Assembly: GCA_031415695.1 (NCBI GenBank)
Contig: JANOSH010000066.1
Location: forward strand, 1-64,000
Direction: 5' to 3'
Source: JANOSH01 sp031415695
GTDB lineage: Bacteria; Actinomycetota; Acidimicrobiia; Acidimicrobiales; Ilumatobacteraceae
DNA: 64,000 nucleotides
Below the pieces are notes generated by a model. The model was not told where the DNA came from and made no database searches. It was given only the letters and a program-made list of their open reading frames with translations. Positions 48,082-56,638 of this stretch are shown here, one piece after another. The translations under genes were made by a program, and so were the position numbers. Numbering within the stretch: position 1 is the first letter of the stretch; each line of letters opens with the position of its first letter.

Positions 48082-50844
48082 TCACGTGTGGCCGAAGATG
48101 CGGTTGTAGTAGCCGGCGTACAGGGCCTCGGCCGACATCTCGATGACTGGTGGGCTGTAGAGGTCGCCGAAGCCATTCCACATCCACTCGTCGACGATGA
48201 CCCCTTCACCCGAATCGGTATTCGAGTTCAGATCCACTGCGTACTCCTTCATGAGTTTCTCTGCGGTCCAGGTGGCATTTCCACCAATCTCGCCGATGCC
48301 TTTCAGGCCAACCGTGCCGCTGAGGCCGTACTGGACGTTGTCGCCAACCGACACCTTGACGGCCCACTTGCGGCCCGACACGGTTCCGGGCTTCAACGTA
48401 CCCTTGGTGAAGTGGTATTCGACCCGCCAGTTGATGGAGCCATTGGAACTGCGGGGGCTGGCAGTGATGATCACCTTCAGCTTGGCTCCAGTGTCAGTCT
48501 GGACGTGCTCCCATTCTTCTCGAATGCCGCCCATCCACACGTTGGACGTGGACGTTCCCGACCACAGGCTGTTGGACGATGACCCGTTCCAGGTGGACTG
48601 TGAGCTGTTGGAAACGTCGACCGAGGTGACTGTTTCGCCGGTCATCTTGCCGAAGCCGTTCGCCTCGACAGCGGTAACGGTGAACTTCATGGTGCCTGGT
48701 TGCGTCATCACGACCGCCCCGATAGTTGCGATGCCGCTGGCGTTGGTCGTGCCGAAAGTCGAGCCGAAGGTAACACCGGTCCAGTTGCCGTTGACCGTGG
48801 CATTTGGAATCGGATTGTCGTTCTTGTCGGTCACCTTTATGGTGGCTTGAGCAGAAATTGAACTGCCTTGTCGCGTCGCTGTCATTGACGCCCCCACCTT
48901 GAATTCCTTCGTGACCGTGTTGACTGTGCCGGGATCAATCTGGTCGGTCGGGTCAATCACGTCGCTGCTCTTGATGACGTTGATGCTTACCCATTCGCTG
49001 GTGAGCGTTCGGCCGATGTTGTCGCCGATGATCCGAACTTTGACCGTGGCCGGAGCGGTGAACGTATGGCCATACACGCCAGCCGGCGACTGGACGGTCG
49101 GCCCGCCATTTCCGAGATCAATCTCGTATTTCGGTATTCCGGTGAACGGATAGCAGCCTTGTGGGCGAACCTTGATCCCGGCCTTGAGCTGGCGAACCAC
49201 CGGGCGTAGGACATTGTTGCTGCCCGAGAACAATCCCTTGTTGTAGAAGCTCTTCATGGTCTTGGTGATGATGACGCCTGGTGTATTGGGCGCATCGTGA
49301 CCGGGGTACGACGTGTACATGTTCTCCTTTGTGGCGGGAACATCAACCCTCTTCCAATCGCCGATTGGCAGGTCGATGCCGCCGAAGCCGTTCTTGCCGA
49401 AAACTTCCCACCAGTAGTAGGCGTATAGCTCAAGCGACACGTCAACGAATACGCCGAACGAATCTTCGAAGGTGCCGTTGCCGTCGAGATCGGCGAGGCA
49501 TGCAGCAAAGTGCAGGCGTACCGGCAAGGCGGCCACGATGGCCACTCGCGCTCGTGCGATCGGCACAATCAGCTGCACACCAACCTGTACCCCGATTTCG
49601 ATGTACGGGATGACAGCGAAGTTGATATTGAGCGAGGCCTCGGTGTCGTCACTAACAGTCGTGCGTAGGTCGCGCTTGGCCGTGGTCTGGGTGCAACTCG
49701 TTGAAACGCACGTCCAGCCGTACTCAACAACGCCCTCCATGTTGACGCGGGCCTTGAGCTTGGCCTTGATCTCGGCTTCGAGCTTGACACCAAGCGTGAT
49801 GTCGGCGCTCGCCGATAGGTCGAAAACGAACGGGCCAACATTGGCCTTGTAGCCGTATTGGAACGGTACGAATTTGTGGCTGAAGTCGGTCTGCCACTTC
49901 TTTTCGGCATTGGCTTCGAGCAACGCCTGGGCACCGACGGCAAGGCTGGTTTCCAGTTTGGCCGAGTCGAGCCGGGCGCCGTAGGGGATGCCGATGCACG
50001 AGCGCTTTTTCAAGGAGTACTTGATCTCGTACTTCGCCTCGCCCAGGATGTAGCCCGTTACCGAGGCGTGGAGCTTCCACCACGATGCTTCATCAGGCTT
50101 GTTGATGTTGAACGCCGTGTCTTTTCGGTCGATCGTCTTCGTGGCACCAAGCGTTTTTTGATCCCACACCACGTCGCACCATCCGCGCTCGGCCACCATG
50201 CCGGGAGCCGGGTTGGCTTCGACAAACTCGTGGAGGGCCATGGCGTCAAAGTTGTACGCGGTCTGAGGGATCTTGTCGTTCATCTTGGCGGCGGGCACGT
50301 CGACCCACGAGTCATACCCGAGCTCGTTGAGTGCGTCGAGCTGGGCCCATGCCGGAAGTCCGGCGTTCTTCAGGCCAGCAAAGGTGCTCACTGACACGAC
50401 CTTGCCGGTCTTGGGCACCGTTGGCGCCGAAGCGGAACGCAGCGAAGCGTCGGCCGCGAGTGCGTCAAACTGCTCGTCGTACATGGCGTCGGTCATGGTC
50501 GTGGTCGTAAAGCCGGCAGCGTCATCGACCACCGGAGCCTCGGGGCTCACGTCGTCAGGAACGGTACCGGCCTCGACCGGGACCACGGGGGTGTCGTCGA
50601 TGGCTTTCGTGTCGTCGGTGGCCTTGATGCCGCCGGCCGGGGTGATGCCGCCGCCGGGGTTGGGGGGATCGGGAACGATGGTCGTTGTGGCGGTTATGCC
50701 TGGTGCCTTGGTACGATTCGTACCGGAATTCTGTGCGGCTCCTGCGGCGGCGCCGCCAAGGATGGTGCCGACGAGCGCTATAGCTACTGCTAGCTGCCGT
50801 TTCTTTCGTGACCTCAACTGAGTACCTTTCGTCATGCCGTCCAC
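48082..50844 (-). CDS. Large secreted protein with Ig-like module, function unknown
   Basis: The 920-residue protein has a basic start (LRSRKKRQ), a hydrophobic signal (LAVAIALVGTILGGAAAGAAQ) and a long Pro/Thr/Asp-rich linker to about 120. A large region with strand-rich, lipid-binding-like patterns follows (VNMEGVVEYGW, IEIGVQVGVQLIVPIARARVAIV), with a calcium-like DLDGNGTFEDSF segment near 460. A bacterial Ig-like module lies near 650-740 (ATIKVTDKNDNPIPNATVNGNWTGV ... MTQPGTMKFTVT), before a C-terminal domain of about 150 residues. Paired cysteines suggest export and disulfides. I do not recognise the main domain. ATG at 50844 or 50835. Confidence 0.75.
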   Translation of the reverse strand: MDGMTKGTQLRSRKKRQLAVAIALVGTILGGAAAGAAQNSGTNRTKAPGITATTTIVPDPPNPGGGITPAGGIKATDDTKAIDDTPVVPVEAGTVPDDVSPEAPVVDDAAGFTTTTMTDAMYDEQFDALAADASLRSASAPTVPKTGKVVSVSTFAGLKNAGLPAWAQLDALNELGYDSWVDVPAAKMNDKIPQTAYNFDAMALHEFVEANPAPGMVAERGWCDVVWDQKTLGATKTIDRKDTAFNINKPDEASWWKLHASVTGYILGEAKYEIKYSLKKRSCIGIPYGARLDSAKLETSLAVGAQALLEANAEKKWQTDFSHKFVPFQYGYKANVGPFVFDLSASADITLGVKLEAEIKAKLKARVNMEGVVEYGWTCVSTSCTQTTAKRDLRTTVSDDTEASLNINFAVIPYIEIGVQVGVQLIVPIARARVAIVAALPVRLHFAACLADLDGNGTFEDSFGVFVDVSLELYAYYWWEVFGKNGFGGIDLPIGDWKRVDVPATKENMYTSYPGHDAPNTPGVIITKTMKSFYNKGLFSGSNNVLRPVVRQLKAGIKVRPQGCYPFTGIPKYEIDLGNGGPTVQSPAGVYGHTFTAPATVKVRIIGDNIGRTLTSEWVSINVIKSSDVIDPTDQIDPGTVNTVTKEFKVGASMTATRQGSSISAQATIKVTDKNDNPIPNATVNGNWTGVTFGSTFGTTNASGIATIGAVVMTQPGTMKFTVTAVEANGFGKMTGETVTSVDVSNSSQSTWNGSSSNSLWSGTSTSNVWMGGIREEWEHVQTDTGAKLKVIITASPRSSNGSINWRVEYHFTKGTLKPGTVSGRKWAVKVSVGDNVQYGLSGTVGLKGIGEIGGNATWTAEKLMKEYAVDLNSNTDSGEGVIVDEWMWNGFGDLYSPPVIEMSAEALYAGYYNRIFGHT

Positions 50845-51017
50845 CGTGCGTGGGACAACGACTACTGAGATCCCCGAGGCGCCAACTCAAACGCAACACT
50901 TGGTCACGAAGCATTCAGCAATGCCTCAAGTTGCCGCCCGACAGCCACTGTCCGCGGCCGTTCGGCCAGGGATGTCACGTTTGGCGGGCGATTCAGACCG
51001 TCCGCACAACCCATTTG

Positions 51018-51072
51018 CGCAACAGTTGCGAGAACGCCCGCGTCAGAGCCAGCCGTATCCGCAACAGTTGCG
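51018..51072. repeat. Two identical 13-bp palindromes, 42 bp apart
   Basis: CGCAACAGTTGCG occurs at 51018-51030 and 51060-51072. Each has perfect 6-bp arms about a single central base, and the spacing equals four helical turns. They lie between the stop of the amidohydrolase gene and the start of the secreted-protein gene, upstream of the latter. Paired operator sites or short dispersed repeats are both possible. The rest of 50845-51080 shows no gene. Confidence 0.6.
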
Positions 51073-51080
51073 GGGTTGAC

Positions 51081-52298
51081 TTAGGCAGCGACTTGTAGGT
51101 GCTGTCCGGCTGTTCCCATCAGGTCGAGGAAGTTGTCGCAGTAGAACTTTTGGCGGATGATCTGGTTGGCGTCGCCAAGGCTGGCTTCGAAGCGTTCGAT
51201 TGGGCGCCGGCCACCCTCCACATGCGGGTAGTCGGAGTTGAACATGGCAACGTCTGGGCCAGCCTGCTCAATGATCCAGCCGACATCTTCGGTGGGGTAC
51301 GGCGTGAAGCGCATCTGACGTTGCACGTAGTCGCTCGGCCGCAGTGCCAATGCCCGCACCCGGTCCTCGTGCTTGCGGAATGCCTCGAACGCACTTTCCA
51401 TCTGCCGCATCCAGCTGGGAACCCAGATTGCACCCTGCTCGATAACCCCAATGCGCAACGACGGGAACCGGTCGAACACACCGTCGAACACCATGGTCGC
51501 CAGGGTCTGCATGGGGGGAAACGGGATGGCCATGTAGTCGACCGAGCGGAAGTTCTCTTCGCCACCGTGAAAGTCGGGTGGGATGGGTAAGCCATTGAGA
51601 AAGTACGCGGAGTCGATGAGGTCGCCGGTGCCCCCTACATGGAAGACCACCGGGATGCCGGCGTCCTGTGCGGTAGCCCACACTGGGTCGAGCGAGCGAT
51701 GGCTAGGGGAGTGACCGGCGGGGCAACTGCCGGCGACAAGCAACGCGGCTGCTCCCATGGCAACCGCATCGTGAGCGGTGGCGGCGGCCATGTCGAAGTC
51801 GGCAAGGGGCACGTAGCAAGTGGGAAGCAAGCGTGAATCGACCGAGCAAAAATCGACCATGCCCCGGTTGTGCGCGGTGGCGGCACCGTAGGCCAACTCG
51901 AGATCGCCCGAATGTTCCCAGTCTCGAAGCCGGCGATTGTGAAACGTGTTGAACATGAGCTGGCTGGCGAATCCGAGATGGTCGAGAGCGCGTGGCCGGT
52001 CGGCTGCTACGAATGATCCGGTGGCTGCGAAGTTCTTGCGGCCCATGATGTCGACGGCCTCAGTGGCCCGGTAGGCGGTGGAGGAATGTTGGTCGGCGAG
52101 ACGGTCGAACGTGCGGCGCAAGTCGACCAATTGTTCGTCGGGATTGCCTGTCTGTTTGAGCTCATTGCCGCCACTGAGGTCGAGGGGCTCAAGGCGATCA
52201 CGAATGACGGCGTCGGCATAGTCGATGAGCCACGTTGGGGTTTCCATGATGTGGGCGTCGGCATCGTGCACCACGCGCCCCAAGTTGTTGTAGGCCAT
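51081..52298 (-). CDS. Amidohydrolase (PF04909-type TIM barrel)
   Basis: The 405-residue protein has VVHDADAHIMETPTWL (first metal-site motif D-x-D/H-x-H), HDAVAMGAAALLV, IPVVFHVGG (ligand His), LATMVFDGVFDRFPSLRIGVIEQGAIWVP and VAMFNSDYPHVEGGR (ligand Asp). It belongs to the amidohydrolase_2 group of decarboxylases and hydrolases common in actinobacterial aromatic and lipid metabolism. The substrate is unknown. Transcribed alone, and divergent from the DUF998 gene 28 bases away. Confidence 0.87.
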   Translation of the reverse strand: MAYNNLGRVVHDADAHIMETPTWLIDYADAVIRDRLEPLDLSGGNELKQTGNPDEQLVDLRRTFDRLADQHSSTAYRATEAVDIMGRKNFAATGSFVAADRPRALDHLGFASQLMFNTFHNRRLRDWEHSGDLELAYGAATAHNRGMVDFCSVDSRLLPTCYVPLADFDMAAATAHDAVAMGAAALLVAGSCPAGHSPSHRSLDPVWATAQDAGIPVVFHVGGTGDLIDSAYFLNGLPIPPDFHGGEENFRSVDYMAIPFPPMQTLATMVFDGVFDRFPSLRIGVIEQGAIWVPSWMRQMESAFEAFRKHEDRVRALALRPSDYVQRQMRFTPYPTEDVGWIIEQAGPDVAMFNSDYPHVEGGRRPIERFEASLGDANQIIRQKFYCDNFLDLMGTAGQHLQVAA

Positions 52299-52326
52299 AG
52301 AACGAATGTAGCGCGGTGTACGGTGC

Positions 52327-52923
52327 TTGCCTGTGTCGTCGCCATCCCGTCTGCCCTTGGAACTTGGAGGCGTCGTTGGCCCTGCGGCATTCGTCGGGGC
52401 ATGGGTGCTTGGAGGCTCGCGACTGGCTGGGTATCAACCCACCCGTGACGCCATCAGTCAACTGGCGGCAGTCGGTGCCGATACCCGATGGCTGATGACT
52501 ACCGGTTTCGTGACGTTCGGTACAGCAGTGCCTGCCTTTGCAATGGCGCTGCACCGGGTATTGCCCGGCCGGGCGTGGATGGCAGCTGTTGCGACTGGCG
52601 TCGCAACTCTTGGTGTGGCTGCAACCCCGCTCGACTCGTCGGCGACGATCGACCGGTTGCACGGTGTGTTTGCCGGCATCGGCTATGTCACCTTGGCCGC
52701 CACGCCATTCCTGGCGTCAGGACCGCTGCGCCGCGCCGGCTATGTGAAGTCGGCGGCGGCGTCAGCTGTGGTTGCCGCGCTCGTCCTTGCTTGCCTCGGT
52801 TTCACGGTCAACCGCGCCCACGACGGCCTGTTCCAGCGTCTCGGCCTCACGCTCGGCGACGCGTGGCTAGTGACCGCTGCCGTAGCCATGGCGCTACGCA
52901 ACGACAAATCAGGTGTCGATTAG
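52327..52923 (+). CDS. DUF998 family membrane protein
   Basis: The 198-residue protein has about six hydrophobic segments. GVVGPAAFVGAWVLGGSRLAGYQPTRDAISQLAAVGADTRWLMTTGF is the DUF998 start pattern, followed by LHGVFAGIGYVTLAATPFLA. It is an integral membrane protein of unknown role. From here to 53173 (250 bases) I see no gene, only the hairpin below. Confidence 0.82.
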   Translation: MPVSSPSRLPLELGGVVGPAAFVGAWVLGGSRLAGYQPTRDAISQLAAVGADTRWLMTTGFVTFGTAVPAFAMALHRVLPGRAWMAAVATGVATLGVAATPLDSSATIDRLHGVFAGIGYVTLAATPFLASGPLRRAGYVKSAAASAVVAALVLACLGFTVNRAHDGLFQRLGLTLGDAWLVTAAVAMALRNDKSGVD

Positions 52924-53115
52924 CCCGTTGCCTGGAGTCGGTATTCGCGCACGGCGCGGCTGGTGAGTTGACGCTGAATGATGATCACCGTGCAGGACGT
53001 CGGGGTCGAGGTCGATGCCGTTCGGCCAGCAAACGGTTCTCGAAGCCTAGGCTTGCGATGCTGTGGAAGCCAACGGCCAAGAAGGTCGTCCCGCAGATGC
53101 GTTTGAGTCGTATAC

Positions 53116-53148
53116 GCGACAGCGCCCGGCTAACAGCCGGGTGTCGCG
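53116..53148. terminator. Strong hairpin, probable terminator
   Basis: The stem cccggct-aac-agccggg is enclosed by cgcgac/gtcgcg. It lies beyond the stop of the DUF998 gene (+) and beyond that of the leftward membrane protein gene (-). No clear T-tract on either side. Confidence 0.6.
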
Positions 53149-53173
53149 CGATCTGGTCGGGAGGCGAGCCAGA

Positions 53174-53836
53174 TCAGGTGAGCTTTGGGGTACGTGCGTG
53201 GTGCATGAGCCCGAGGACCACCAGCACCGCCATGAGTCCGGCGGCGACGAAAGCGACCACTGCGGCTATACCGGCGATGCTTCCCACCGTCGACCATGCA
53301 TAGGCGGTGAGCAAGAGGCCTCGGAGTGTTTCACCCTTGAAGAGCGTGTTGCGCTGGCCAGTGATGGTGTCGGCTTTGGCCTTCAACTCATCGAGCTGAG
53401 CCTTTGGCGCGCCTGCCGCGGTGGCGGCCTTCAGGTCGGCGTTTGCAGCCCGCTCAGGCGTACCAAGGTCGGCGAAGGTGGCGCCACTAGCGATCTTTTC
53501 GAGATGTCCGTTGATGTAGCTGGCATAGGCCTGGGCCTCCTTGCCGGTGTCGACCTTGTTGCCGCCCCACTTCACAAGGTCAGTGCGCCCTTCGGTGGTT
53601 AGGGCCTCCTTCGTGGGGAACGAAATGTTCTGTGACGCGAGCTCGCTTCGCACATAGTCGCTCGAGAAGTTGTTGCCCCAGGTGAGCAGGCCTCCAGCGA
53701 TCGCGCATACGACGGTGGCGAGCAACCCGATGCCGATGAGAACGCTGTCGATGGTTCGTCGTCCGATAGCGACGACGGTCGTCGGGTTCTTGTCTCTCTC
53801 GATACTCGATGATGTCTCGATGGTGGTGGAGCTCAC
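53174..53836 (-). CDS. Two-helix membrane protein of unknown function
   Basis: From GTG 53836, preceded by a gaggag RBS, the protein has 220 residues. Membrane helices lie near 30-50 (VLIGIGLLATVVCAIAGGLLTWG) and 175-205 (VGSIAGIAAVVAFVAAGLMAVLVVLGLM), with an extracytoplasmic helical domain of about 120 residues between them rich in Ala, Lys and Glu (NGHLEKIASGATFADLGTPERAANADLKAATAAG). Similar proteins occur in mycobacteria without known function. A longer frame to 53932 is unlikely. Confidence 0.72.
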   Translation of the reverse strand: MSSTTIETSSSIERDKNPTTVVAIGRRTIDSVLIGIGLLATVVCAIAGGLLTWGNNFSSDYVRSELASQNISFPTKEALTTEGRTDLVKWGGNKVDTGKEAQAYASYINGHLEKIASGATFADLGTPERAANADLKAATAAGAPKAQLDELKAKADTITGQRNTLFKGETLRGLLLTAYAWSTVGSIAGIAAVVAFVAAGLMAVLVVLGLMHHARTPKLT

Positions 53837-53978
53837 GGTCTTCTCCTCATGGTTGAACGTTCGGGCTACCCTTGACGGTAGTGAAGGCTCGTGATGATCG
53901 CCGGGGCCAGGGGTCCCGGGGTTGGTCGCCAATCGGCACGTTCTGGATGGGACGAACGACTCTGCGTTGCGTGACCTG

Positions 53979-55523
53979 TCACCCGCCGACGAATCGGCGT
54001 AGGACGTTGTGGGTTACTTGCGAAACGGCGGGGTCGGTGAGGCCAAATACCCAGTCGGTGGTACCGATGGTGACAACCTCGCCGCCGTCGGGGAATGGCC
54101 GGCAGACAAGCATCACGGCGTTGCCATAACGAGCTTTCGCCAATGACACGTCATCGAGCCCACCGAAGACTCGGTCGGCGATGGCCGGGAGGTCGGCCTG
54201 CGCGTCCGATGAGGCCGACGTCGGGTATTCGCCGAACCCGATGTTGCTCGCCGGAGTCCAGGCGACGACCTCGATCTCTGTCGGCGTGCCGTCGCCGCCG
54301 CGAGCGACAGGGAGTTGGAACTCGTCGAAGTCGAGCCGGCACCCGACCGTCTCGTATCCGACGATTCCGTCATCGGCGCCCAACTCGTCGCCGTAGCGAA
54401 GCCCGGTTCCTTCGAACAGCCAATGATCGTGTCGGTAGACGGCGAACGCGCCGCTACCGCGCGGTGTCGCCTGACCGAAGCGGCTGTAGAGCCCGTAGGC
54501 CGACCCGGCGCCGAGGAAGTGCCATTCGGGTCGAGCGACCTGACGGTCGGCCCACATGCCGGTGATCATCTCGGGGTGTTCGGCACCGATCGGGTCTGTC
54601 TCGTGGGCGTCGTACTTGTGACAAACCATCGTGTCGCCGTCGTGCTCCAACCGCACCTGCCAGAACATTGTGTTGCCGGAGAACGACGCGTAGTTGCCGC
54701 CGCCGGCGACATAGGTTTCGAGCGCGTAGCGTTGAGGCGCCGACCAGTACTCGTCGTGCCCGGCGCTGAGCACGACCTCATATCCGTCGAGCACGCCAGG
54801 GTCGTCGGCGAGATCGGTGGAGATCGCGTAGTCGAGTTGATAGCCCGCCCGCTCGGCCCATTCGACGAATCGGCGCTCGAAGGTGAACCAACCCGTCGAC
54901 CCGACCGATGGTGGGTACCCGTGCGCGTGTCTCCATGTTTGGAACGCAGCGCCGTCGACGTTGGGCTCCTCGCCCCATCGAGTCGGGCGCGACTTTCGGT
55001 CATCTCGTTCCACTTCGTCGCGACAGAGCAGGCCGCGGGGGAACGGGCGACGGAACGACACGTCGGTGCCACCTGTATAGAGGCTTTTGCCGCCCCAAGC
55101 GTTGTAAGCGTTGTAGGTGTTGGTGGCCACGACGAGCAGGGCGCGTGACCGGGCGGAACCGGAGCGGACGACGAAGCCAGCATGCGTGGCCCGTGTGCCG
55201 TCGCCGGGTGTGAACGTCACGAGGTAGAAGCCTGATCGCCAGGCAGGCGACACGCTGGCCGCTATCGGTGCGGCGGGCCAACTGCAGCCTGTTGCGGAAG
55301 CATTGGGCGGAGCGGGGTAGTACGTGCCAGCGACATGTTCACAACGCCACACGACTTCTCGATCGGCACCCCATCGCTCGATGGTCACGTCGTAGGTGGC
55401 GCACCGTGCCGAGGTATGCAGCGTGACAGTGTCGCCCGGCGCGTAGCTGAGCCGCCCGCTATATCCCTCCACCGAATCGATCAGCGTGATGACTTCCTGC
55501 GATGGCAACGAGTTCAGTGTCAT
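53979..55523 (-). CDS. N,N-dimethylformamidase large-subunit-like protein
   Basis: From ATG 55523 the protein has 514 residues. A beta-sandwich N-terminus (GYSGRLSYAPGDTVTLHTSARCATYDVTIERWG) is followed by LLVVATNTYNAYNAWGGKSLYTG, VSFRRPFPRG and YEVVLSAGHDEYWSAPQR, then YVAGGGNYASFSGNTMFWQVR. This is the DMFA2-type domain of the dimethylformamidase beta subunit. True DMFase hydrolyses DMF with a mononuclear iron. Here the small subunit is missing, and the gene is last in the sulfur operon, its ATG overlapping the TorD stop. Its substrate may be a sulfur-linked or amide compound. The function is uncertain. Confidence 0.82.
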   Translation of the reverse strand: MTLNSLPSQEVITLIDSVEGYSGRLSYAPGDTVTLHTSARCATYDVTIERWGADREVVWRCEHVAGTYYPAPPNASATGCSWPAAPIAASVSPAWRSGFYLVTFTPGDGTRATHAGFVVRSGSARSRALLVVATNTYNAYNAWGGKSLYTGGTDVSFRRPFPRGLLCRDEVERDDRKSRPTRWGEEPNVDGAAFQTWRHAHGYPPSVGSTGWFTFERRFVEWAERAGYQLDYAISTDLADDPGVLDGYEVVLSAGHDEYWSAPQRYALETYVAGGGNYASFSGNTMFWQVRLEHDGDTMVCHKYDAHETDPIGAEHPEMITGMWADRQVARPEWHFLGAGSAYGLYSRFGQATPRGSGAFAVYRHDHWLFEGTGLRYGDELGADDGIVGYETVGCRLDFDEFQLPVARGGDGTPTEIEVVAWTPASNIGFGEYPTSASSDAQADLPAIADRVFGGLDDVSLAKARYGNAVMLVCRPFPDGGEVVTIGTTDWVFGLTDPAVSQVTHNVLRRFVGG

Positions 55524-56638
55524 TGGGACACACTCGCGCACTCGGACTTGACGTGACGCTGGACGCACAGGCCCTGGCGACGCAGGGTGCCAATCATCGT
55601 GTCGATGACGTCGGCGAGCCGCTCGGAGTCGGGCGCAGAGATGGTGAACGTCTCACTGTGCATGGCGTGGTCCCGATGGTACAGGCCGCTATTGGCGATA
55701 TGTGTGAGGCGCTCAAGCGTCTGTTCGGCGGTGCGCCGCCAGAACTCACTATGCATGGCGTTGCCGGGTGACTCCTCGGTATGTCGCCGGTGAGCAGTGA
55801 TGGCGTCGTCGAGAGCGGCAGCAATCGGTTCGAGCACCACATCGAGATCGCCTGTGTTCTCGGCGTCGTCAAGTACGTGACGGAGAGACGCGCGGGTGTC
55901 GCTCGGACGCCACGGTGCGCCAATCGCACGCGACGCCCTGCCGATGATGGTCGATGAAAGCCACGTGCCACTCGTCGCGGGTGCGAGGAGGAGGCGAGAC
56001 AGCCGCGCCGGCCCCATGTTGTCCGGTAGGGTTTCGATCTCGATGTCGCTACTGAGCAATGGCGCCGGACGGAGCCGATCGAACTCTTCGGTGAGATGAT
56101 CGGCAATGGCCTCGAATACGGCGGTGTACGCGCCCTCGCCCATGCTGCGCAACGCACCGTCGACCGCTACCGGTGCCCACGCTGCAAGGTGTTGGGCAAG
56201 GAAGCTGCGCTCGGCTTCGACCGCTTCCATCGCCTTGTCTGGCGTACCAGCACGCCACGCAGTGGCTTCTTGATGACAAAGATGCGCCAGGCAGCGCAGC
56301 TGCAAACCGAGATGGTCGACTCCTGCAACCCGCCACCGTGGCTCCAGGTATTCGGTGAATCCGTAACGTTCGTACGACTCGACGACAATGCCGAGAGTTT
56401 CACCGCCGTGTTGGCCATCATCGCTGCGGAACACCGACTCATACAACGGCACGCCACGCAGGAAGACCCGTTCGTACTCGGTGGCAATGGCAGGATCACT
56501 GGTCGCAAGCGAAGCGAGGGCTGGGACACCGGCGACGAGTCCGGCAATACCAGGACCGGGTTCTTCCAGGACCAGCAATCCCAACACTGCCGCGAGCCCA
56601 CCGCGACGCTCGGCGATAAGCGCTAGGTCGGTGGTCAT
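55520..56638 (-). CDS. TorD/DmsD-type molybdoenzyme chaperone
   Basis: From ATG 56638 the protein has 372 residues. The first 210 match the all-helical TorD family: YERVFLRGVPLYESVFRS, VAGVDHLGLQLRCLAHLCHQE (the DH-x-x-x-x-L-x-F/C-x-A motif), FLAQHLAAWAPVA. A C-terminal extension of about 150 residues is not part of the usual chaperone. It overlaps both neighbours by 4 bases (ATGA), directly after the molybdopterin subunit, its likely client for cofactor insertion. The client lacks a Tat signal, so it probably works in the cytoplasm only. Confidence 0.85.
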   Translation of the reverse strand: MTTDLALIAERRGGLAAVLGLLVLEEPGPGIAGLVAGVPALASLATSDPAIATEYERVFLRGVPLYESVFRSDDGQHGGETLGIVVESYERYGFTEYLEPRWRVAGVDHLGLQLRCLAHLCHQEATAWRAGTPDKAMEAVEAERSFLAQHLAAWAPVAVDGALRSMGEGAYTAVFEAIADHLTEEFDRLRPAPLLSSDIEIETLPDNMGPARLSRLLLAPATSGTWLSSTIIGRASRAIGAPWRPSDTRASLRHVLDDAENTGDLDVVLEPIAAALDDAITAHRRHTEESPGNAMHSEFWRRTAEQTLERLTHIANSGLYHRDHAMHSETFTISAPDSERLADVIDTMIGTLRRQGLCVQRHVKSECASVSQ

